64,000 bases of DNA. Origin: Macrosoma leucophasiata. Its lineage: Eukaryota > Arthropoda > Insecta > Lepidoptera > Hedylidae. Position numbers and translations under genes: made by a program. The notes under the pieces are model-generated. The model worked only from the letters and a program-made list of their open reading frames with translations, had not been told where the DNA came from and ran no database searches. The stretch spans positions 23,638,001-23,702,000 of the forward strand of contig JAWQUS010000007.1 in the NCBI GenBank assembly GCA_036365455.1, in the 5' to 3' direction. Each line of letters begins with the position of its first letter. Within the stretch, counting starts at the first letter, position 1. This document shows positions 57,481-64,000 of this stretch, piece by piece.

Positions 57481-58047
57481 GTGAGTATGCACCCAATTTC
57501 CCTAGATACATCCAAACCTACTTGTTACTCGTGTTCTGTTACGTTTGATTTGCTGAAGCGACCGCAAGTGTGTTGTGTAATCGTCAGAGGTCAATTTTCA
57601 GAAATTTCATGATGAATGTTACGTCACTGATGATAAGTTTATATTTAGTTTTAAGTATTCTTAAATAATTGAAGATGAAGAATGAAAACTATTGGAAAAG
57701 AATGTTCCGAACATATTTTCTATTAACATAATACTTATGTATTGATTACTATTGTACACCGGTCTGAAGCGTCGTAGCTTTTCTAGAAATAGCAAACGAG
57801 TCTATTAGTAATATAAACAGCAGTTCAGTGTATACAAATTAGAGTGATAAATTAAGATGTAGTGTAGACGAAAAATCGCGCGGTATTTAAAAATACAGAA
57901 GAAAAAATTTAAAGCTTCACATTTTACCACTGAAATGTGCTGAAAGCAATTTTTTATATATTTTATGAGGTAATCTTCAGGTAATTGATTACTAAGTGAA
58001 CAACTATACTGTCATAGTTTCGTTCATGATAGTAGCAAATTGTAGCT
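57481..58047. other. Unassigned, probable first-intron sequence
   Basis: AT-rich and without recognised repeats. Consistent with an intron after the candidate exon, but not proof. Confidence 0.35.
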
Positions 58048-58168
58048 TCTAGACGTCTACATCTCATCTAGAACGTCTACATGTCAACTAGAACGTCTAC
58101 AAGTCAACTAGAACATCTACATTTCAACTAGAACGTCTACATGTCAACTAGAACGTCTACATGTTAAT
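58048..58168. repeat. 20 bp minisatellite, about 6 units
   Basis: The unit is ctagaacgtctacatgtcaa; six copies with 0-4 changes each stand head to tail. GTCTAC is conserved in most units (one has atctac). Confidence 0.92.
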
Positions 58169-58559
58169 TGGAGTTGTATAATTGTAGACGCATTTCCATT
58201 GAAACCAAAAATATTTTGTGTGTTACGTGGCCATTTATTTCTTGAATAAATAAGATATTTCTTACAGGTATCTACATAGATTTATTATCTACTTGTATCT
58301 ATCTATCCGTCCGATCCTTCAAGTTTTTCTTACTCACAAGATATCCATAATAATCCCTATAACTTTTGTTTATCAATACCGTGACTCATGTTTGCTGTAG
58401 TTTATCTTTCATCAGCTTGAGAAGTCATTGGCCTAAATATTTATTTAGTTATTAAATATTTATTTATTTGCATGCAGATTGTACGTAGGTATGTCCAATG
58501 ATTCGTTATTAAAGAGATTCCATTCTACTGTATTATTATACTAAATTGAAAATTAGTAT
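58169..58559. other. Unassigned AT-rich sequence
   Basis: Nothing recognised. Confidence 0.4.
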
Positions 58560-59545
58560 TTTGTATGTATGTATCTTCACGCCAGGTCCCTAACGGGGTA
58601 GGCAGAGAGTGTAGAGCGCCAGATATCCCGGTTCTGACAAACCTCTCGTGCCTCGTCTACTTTCATCATTCTCTTCATACATGCACGCCGATTCCTAAGA
58701 CTTTTGATCCCACCATCAGACAGAACTCGACCTATTTGGTCATGGTAGGTCAGTCTTGGTCTTCCTGGGCCTCTGCAACCATCCACATTCGCATTGTATA
58801 TCTGTTTAGTCATTCGCTCATTCGACATTCTTTCTATATGACCGAACCATCGGAGCATGCCTTTTTTCATTTTTACACCGATACTATCATTCACACAAAG
58901 CCTCTTTCTTACATCTTCATTACGAACGCGATCGGTGAGTGATACACCGCAGATCTTGCGCAATGATCTCATCTCGACCGCGTTCAACTTACTTTCATGC
59001 TCTTTCCTGCATACCCAGCTCTCGCTTCCATATAAAAGCGTTGGAGTAAGTACAGCATTATGTACGGCTAGTCGCGCCCGCTGGCTGAGATGTTTAGATT
59101 CTAGCAGCTTACCCAACGCTCCATTCACGCAATTCCCAGCAAGCACTCTTCTTTCTATGTCAGAAGTGTACCTACCATCCTTGCTAAAAGCACATCCAAG
59201 ATATACAATTTCATCCACCTGTTCTAACACTGCATCATCTACTACTACCCTTGCATTTGTTTTCTGTTCATCTCTTTCAAATATTAATACTTTAGTTTTA
59301 TCCACATTCAGTTGTAAGTCTTTCTCCATACAATCCTCTTTTATGACTGTGACTAGTGCTTGTAGCCCAGATGGTGTAGAGCTAACAATTACCGCATCAT
59401 CTGCGTAAAGCAGACAGTTCACCACTAAGACACCGATACGCACTCCCACATCCATCAACTTCACCCTCTGGAGGCATTTGTCCAGATATATGATAAACAG
59501 CCTAGACGAAAGCACGCAACCCTGTGAGACACCGATGTTAGTATT
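58560..59545 (-). mobile_element. RTE-like LINE, 5'-truncated, intact C-terminal frame
   Basis: The minus-strand frame 59515-58577 is open for 312 codons and contains the catalytic LLYADDAVIVSSTPSGLQA motif, LQLNVDKTKVLIFERDEQ, YLGCAFSKDGRYTSDIERR, LLYGSESWVCRKEHESKLN and the end RWFGHIERMSNERMTKQIY ... YPVRDLA. This is the reverse transcriptase palm end, thumb and C-terminal domain of an RTE/Proto2-like element. Endonuclease and first RT blocks are lacking. The open frame suggests a recent insertion. Confidence 0.9.
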
Positions 59546-59617
59546 TTGGTGACTTGATAATCCATACAGTCAGGTACCGCCATCTGTCGCCAAAATACTA
59601 CATAATTATACTATACT
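59546..59617. other. Spacer with short inverted pair
   Basis: tagtattttggtgac at 59550-59564 is mirrored by gtcgccaaaatacta at 59587-59601 with one mismatch. Confidence 0.5.
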
Positions 59618-60108
59618 AGCTGTCCCGGCAAACTTCGTATTGTCTCACAATAAATTAATGTGTCAAAGGTTTGATAGATACTGGAAAATGAAATTTCTTC
59701 ATATTTTCTTACCTTTTAAAACCAAAATTTGCCAAATCGGTAGAGCCGTTCTCGAGTTTTTTTTTTTTTTTTTTTATGTTATAAAAGTTGCAAACAAGCG
59801 TGCAGTTCACATTGATGTTAAGTGATGACTGCAGCCTATAGACCCACACAATGACCAGAGGTCAAAATGCAAATGCGCTGCCACTCCTGAGGCATTAGGT
59901 GTTATGCCTCTGTGCCGGAAATTACAGAGCCGTACATTACCACCTGACCGGAACACGATAGTGCTGAACACTACCATTTAACGGCAAGTATATTAGGTAA
60001 TGCGGTGGTGCCTACGCCCGCGAGCTCCGTCACTGGAGCTCTACCATCGAACCGTTTTAGTGAGACTAACGAACAGCAATTGATTTATATATATATATAG
60101 ATAGAAGA
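59618..60108 (+). repeat. Family N repeat split by family A
   Basis: Outer parts: 59618-59756 (tagctgtcccggcaaacttc ... gtagagccgttctcgag) and 60048-60108 (ccgttttagtgagactaacg, tatatatatatag). Confidence 0.75.
59757..60047 (-). repeat. Family A repeat inside family N
   Basis: Near-consensus reverse copy with a 19-base T-run; the last few head bases (ccagt) are missing. Confidence 0.9.
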
Positions 60109-60141
60109 TATGTAATACCTGTATCATAGACACATAACAAC

Positions 60142-60353
60142 TAAGAACCGATTTCACCATCGTGATAAAACTCGATTAAACCATGTAAACGCGTTTTACG
60201 TTTTACTAAACATGTTCAATAACACTATTTGGTTTTCCCCCACGGAAATTGATCATGATTAAGCTGAAATTGGATGCATATTTTAAACTCAGTTAAGCTA
60301 ATCCGCGTTTTATTAAGCTCAGTTCTCAGAGTAAACGGTGAAATCCGCCCTTA
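60142..60353. mobile_element. TIR element (MITE), about 212 bp
   Basis: Ends taagaaccgatttcacca and cggtgaaatccgccctta are imperfect inverted repeats. Likely TA or TAA target. Non-coding. Confidence 0.65.
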
Positions 60354-60446
60354 GATGGCATCTGCATTATGTTCCCTGGCATTCAGGTTTTTATGTACGA
60401 GTAGATGTCTATAGACTGCGGTCTTCATCACTTAATCCCTAAATAA

Positions 60447-60842
60447 TAATAAATAATAATGGCAACCCATTATACGTCCCACTGCTGCACGAGTCTCTCC
60501 CCTTTTTGGGGGGAGGCCTGGAGCTTACTCCACCACGCTGCTCCAATGCGGATTGGTGGAGGTGGGTGGGTTAGTGGCCAACCCACTGTCGGATGTTTTC
60601 AAACCGCCCATAAGGCCTCCGACAAGGTTTAACACACAGATTTATCTATTATTCCGTGGTTTAACGACTGCTATCCATTGATAGCAACCGGGACCGACGG
60701 CTTAACGTGCCCTCCGAAGCACAGAAACGCGCATTTAATTTGCCACTAGCGGTCACCCATCACACTACCCGACCGCGCCCGTAGTGCTTAACCGAGCAGA
60801 TCGCTTACGATCTACACCAGCCGCTGGGCCATGCGCGCTTCA
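60447..60842 (+). mobile_element. Family B element with 13 bp target duplication
   Basis: Full copy, with a small internal duplication around 60630-60665 (a second aaggtttaac...tggtttaacgac). aatccctaaataa lies at 60434-60446 and 60843-60855. Confidence 0.9.
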
Positions 60843-60855
60843 AATCCCTAAATAA

Positions 60856-61062
60856 ATAAATAAAATACGCTTACACTCACAGCTCCACACTAGGTATAAA
60901 CCTGTGTCGTGGGTGCCGTTGTATACAAACAACACATACACAAACACCCAGACCCGAAACAAATACCTGTAAGCCATACAAATATTTGTCCTGGTGCGGG
61001 GATCGAACCCCCGACCATTCGAATCAAACGGTCATCTCACGCCGCTGGACCAACCGGGTCGT
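60856..61062 (-). mobile_element. Family D SINE
   Basis: Reverse copy from the tail (aataaaatacgcttacactc) through cacaaacacccagacccgaa to the tRNA-like head (gtgcggggatcgaaccccc, ccgctggaccaaccgggtcg). Best preserved family D head in the window. Confidence 0.88.
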
Positions 61063-61174
61063 CAAATCCATGTGAACTGCATGTTTGTTTGTCACCTACG
61101 TTACATACAAAAACCGATATTTACATAAATAGTAGGTAAATGTATATTGTAGTCTATATACTTTCCATATTTCT

Positions 61175-61222
61175 ATGGGTGGTGCTTACGTCCACTCCGA
61201 CACTAGAGCTCTACCACCAATA
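61175..61222 (-). repeat. Family A head fragment
   Basis: gggtggtgcttacgtccact and gacactagagctctaccacc. Confidence 0.7.
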
Positions 61223-61234
61223 AATTGTTTCTTA

Positions 61235-61471
61235 TAGGTCGCGCCACGTAAAAAGTACGCTGGAAGAAAGTAGAAGGGATGTGTTCGCGCATCGGTACAC
61301 TCGCGCACGAAAGTACTAGCCCTATTGGTTTATTTTTGATCTAGCTTTCGCTTGCGGTTTCGTGTATTGGTAGGCAGATTGAAAACGCCGCACCTCATAC
61401 CACCAAATAGATCGATAAATCGTCTACTGCGCAGCTTGACCGCCAGCGTTCTTTTTACCTGGCGCGACCTA
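61235..61471. mobile_element. TIR element (MITE P), 237 bp, TA target
   Basis: 29 bp terminal inverted repeats, taggtcgcgccacgtaaaaa+gtacgctgg (61235-61263) and its mirror at 61443-61471, differ at two positions. TA flanks both sides (61233-61234 and 61472-61473), as in Tc1/mariner-type elements. No transposase. Confidence 0.85.
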
Positions 61472-61645
61472 TACTAAACAACTTAATTCTATGATTTTTT
61501 TTAAAACGTAGTCAATAATGTGCCGTAGAGTTTTTCGTAGCACCAGGCTACGGAACGTAGTATAAGGATGTGCCTGAGGATTTCATAGAGTCAGAGCGGT
61601 CTAAATAATTAATTTGTCTAATTTAAATATTTTTTAAAACTTTTC
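61472..61645. other. Unassigned spacer
   Basis: Nothing recognised. Confidence 0.4.
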
Positions 61646-62217
61646 TACTGGTGGTCTTCCGCGGGCGAAGGCACTATCGCATTACCTGATCTAGTTTTTT
61701 TTTTTTTTTTTTTATGTAATAAACGTGGCAAACAAGCATGCAGTTCACATTGATGTTAAGTGATGACTGCAGCCTATAGACACCCACACAATGACCAGAG
61801 GTCAAAATGCAGATGCGCTGCCACTCCTGAGGCATTAGGTGATATGCCTCTGTGCCTGAAATTACAGAGCCGTACATTACCACCTGACCGGAACACGATA
61901 GTGCTGAACACTACCATTTAGCGGCAAGTATATTAGGTAATGCGGTGGTGCCTACGCCCGCGAGCTCCGTCACTGGAACTCTACCACCAGTGAAACCGTA
62001 GTTGCCGCGATATGGTAACGTTCCGCACTAACGTGTTCCGATCAGGTGGTAATGTACGTCCCTGTAATTTCTGGCACAGAGACATCACACCTCAGGAGTG
62101 ACAACGCATCTACATTGAAATATCTGGTTTCGTGTAGTTGTTGATAGGCTACAGTTTTACTTACCATCAATGTCAACTTTATGCTTGTTTCCCAATTCAT
62201 GACATAAGAATAAAAAG
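61646..62217 (+). repeat. Older family A copy split by a younger one
   Basis: Head at 61646-61694 (actggtggtcttccgcgggc) and remainder at 61993-62217 (gccgcgatatggtaacgttc ... attcatgacataag). It is much more diverged than the copy inside it. Confidence 0.8.
61695..61992 (-). repeat. Younger family A copy inside an older one
   Basis: Full-length reverse copy with a 19-base T-run. Confidence 0.92.
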
Positions 62218-62647
62218 GCAAACTATAGATGTGGACAGTGGTCACATCCTGCGGTCATGACAGTGACTGTATTGCAGAGGTTTTATAATTTAGATAGGTT
62301 TAAAACGAAATCGATACTAACCTCCATTGACGTATACTATTACAGTAAGAATTACAGCCGATTTGAATACGCGATGCCATTTACATTTTGCCCGCTGATA
62401 ACACCTATACAGTACGAGATTAATTAATGCATAATGCATGGTAAACAACGTAGGTATAATTATTGCAGTTTACCTATATTTTCCACACTCTTTATATCTA
62501 GTTTACGATGTACGATAGGAAGATTATGTAAATATTATGTACTCGGAAGGTAGAAAGACTGAATTTTGCTAGATTAACATTCAATCTTGAATTAAATGAA
62601 GAAGTGTTTAGGCTTTAATGTTTAAGCCAGTTTCTGATGCTTGTAAT
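62218..62647. other. Unassigned AT-rich sequence
   Basis: Nothing recognised. Confidence 0.4.
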
Positions 62648-62880
62648 GCAAATTATATCTTTTTATATGTAATGGACGTGGCAAACAAGCATGCAGTTCA
62701 CATTGATGTTAAGTGATGACTGCAGCCTATAGACGCCCACACAAAGACTTAGGTCAAAATGCAGATACGTTACCACCCCTGAGGCCTAAGGTGTTTTGCC
62801 TCTGTGCCGGAAATTACAGGGCCGTACATTACCACCTGACCGGAACACGATAGTGCTGAACACTACCATTTAGTAGCAAT
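62648..62880 (-). repeat. Family A repeat, head missing
   Basis: Reverse copy from ttttatatgtaatggacgtg to gaacactaccatttagtagc. Confidence 0.9.
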
Positions 62881-63049
62881 CTAACAAATTGTCAAATCTC
62901 TCAACAAAATGTTTGCTGGAAAAGCTTTTAAACACTTTAATTTCACGAACCGATTAGTTTAACACAACATGAACAAAACAATTTAAAAAGTCTTGTCAAA
63001 TGTACGTGGATAGAGATTTGACATTATCTATACTTATAATAAAACTGTA

Positions 63050-63510
63050 GAAGTTCAAATTCTGTACATTGAAAATATTGAAAAAATAAATACCAGGGGA
63101 TGGTACTAGGTAAAAACGGACCCTATTACTCATCCTCCGCTGTCTGCCTGTCTGTCCGTCCATCCGTCTGTCTGTCCCCAGGCTGTATCGCATAAACAGT
63201 GATAGCTAGAGAGCTAAAAATTAAATTAAATTATAAAAATTTTCACAAATTATGTATTTCTGTTACCGCTATAGCGACAAAATTGAAAACTAAAAATAAG
63301 AAAATGAAAATGTAAAGGGGTCCAAGGGGGCATACAATAAACGTGTTTTTTTTTCTCGATATCAATAACGGTATCAAGTATACTCTTAAAATTTTCACAG
63401 AATTTTTAGGTCTTATGTTGTATATTACCTTCCAACAAACGAAATTTTTATGGCATTTTTGTACGGAACCCTTCGTGCACGATTTCGACTCGCACTCAGC
63501 CGGTTTTTAT
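63050..63510 (-). repeat. Family J repeat, uninterrupted copy
   Basis: taaaaacggaccctattact, ctgtctgcctgtctgtccgt, tttttgtacggaacccttcg and tcgactcgcactcagccggt, the same order as at 18905-19585. Confidence 0.75.
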
Positions 63511-63529
63511 CTGTAAGTAACATTAAGCA

Positions 63530-63700
63530 TACCGCATAGCAGCGTCCCGGCATAAAACAATCTCCGCTATGATCACCATTCAGCATGCCAAGCGTGGCAA
63601 TTATGGCGTATTCTTTCCTTAAGACGCACAACACTTTTAGGAGCATCTTCGGGAAAGGCTTTGTCTAGCGGAGACGGATGGACTTCTTTCGGATGTGATT
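63530..63700 (+). repeat. LINE tail, family Q copy 2
   Basis: catgccaagcgtggcaatta, tggcgtattctttccttaag and cgggaaaggctttgtctagc match 33640-33745. It ends tgattatgatgatggcga and passes into the GGT microsatellite. Confidence 0.7.
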
Positions 63701-63701
63701 A

Positions 63702-64000
63702 TGATGATGGCGATGGTGGTGGTGGTGGTGGCGTTAGTGGTGTTGGTGGCATTGGTGGTGTTTTTAGTGGTGGTGGTGGTGGTGGTGGCGTTGGTGTCGT
63801 TGGTGGCATAGGTATTGTTGGTGAGTCACCATGGTGGTGTTGGTGGCGTTAGTGGTGCTGGCAGTGGTTTTACTGGCGGTGGAGGCATTGGTGGCGTTGG
63901 TGATGTTGGTAGTGTTGTTGGTAGTTTTGGGGGCGTTGGTGGCATTGGTTGTGGTGGTGGTGGTGGTTTTGGTGGCGTTTGTATCAGTGGTGGCATTGGT
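63702..64000. repeat. Imperfect GGT/GTT microsatellite
   Basis: About 300 bp of ggtggtggtggc, gttggtggcattggtggt and similar words, running off the window end. It grows out of the gatgatgg tail of the preceding LINE piece. The resulting glycine-rich frame is not a gene. Confidence 0.92.

Larger units (their letters stand above)
60355..61105 (+). repeat. Family A repeat split by families B and D
   Basis: The middle part is at 60355-60433 (catctgcattatgttccctg ... tatagactgcggtcttc) and the tail at 61068-61105 (catgtgaactgcatgtttgt). Family D entered first, then family B entered family D's tail, as shown by the target duplications. Confidence 0.75.

Noticed and set aside
63661..63852. Glycine-rich protein
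   Set aside because: It is the translation of a GGT microsatellite.
1..64000. CRISPR array, operon or prokaryotic system
   Set aside because: Spliced exons, SINEs and LINE tails show eukaryotic nuclear DNA; no spaced repeats of CRISPR type were seen.

Overview
The window looks like nuclear DNA of a moth or butterfly (Lepidoptera). It is AT-rich, has short GC-rich exons separated by long introns packed with transposons, carries a short TTAGG array, and has dispersed repeats of lepidopteran style (BMC1-like poly-A elements, tRNA-derived SINEs, RTE/Jockey-like LINEs, Penelope-like fragments, hAT-type DNA elements). All identifications come from reading the sequence; no database was searched.

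One multi-exon gene dominates and is on the + strand. I could join twelve coding exons (4709/4798 to 46522) with GT/AG borders and consistent phases, giving about 589 codons from ATG 4798. The product is a two-domain adenylate-kinase-like protein of the AK5 type: kinase domain 1 (exons 1-5), a Pro/Met/Thr-rich linker (exon 6), kinase domain 2 (exons 7-10) and an Asn-Gly-rich tail (exons 11-12). The domains have decayed in opposite ways. Domain 1 keeps the P-loop GGPGSGK but has lost the LID arginine and aspartates. Domain 2 keeps the LID residues (GRGRRDD) and DGYPR but has P-loop GGPGSNK. Intron 8 holds fossil copies of the end of exon 8 and of exon 9 (36387-36870 and 37170-37280).

A second gene may start near the right end: a GC-richer segment at 57290-57480 ends in ATG directly followed by GTGAGT, a typical first exon whose next exon would lie beyond the window. 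Two tRNA-Ile(AAU) genes in opposite orientation lie in intron 4 (19690-19763 and 20325-20398).

The rest is mostly repeats. Family names used here are local. Family A is a ~285 bp poly-A element with more than 25 copies. B (~330-390 bp) has 12-13 bp target duplications. C and D are tRNA-derived SINEs. T is an element with a complete tRNA-like cloverleaf in its middle, flanked by inverted repeats. E, G, H, J, N and Q are other dispersed repeats, and F is a TIR element. LINE pieces fall into an RTE-like type (R), a CR1/Jockey-like type (L) and a Jockey-like type (J-LINE). Penelope-like pieces include one with the end of a GIY-YIG endonuclease. DNA elements include several MITEs and hAT-type elements with 8 bp duplications; one site at 21.1-22.4 kb is a triple nest.

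Layout: 1-4.7 kb repeats and unassigned sequence; 4.7-18 kb exons 1-4; 18-31.6 kb the 13.6 kb intron 4; 31.6-46.5 kb exons 5-12; 46.5-57.2 kb AT-rich intergenic DNA; 57.3 kb a candidate first exon followed by intron-like repeat-rich sequence to the end, which closes in a GGT microsatellite.
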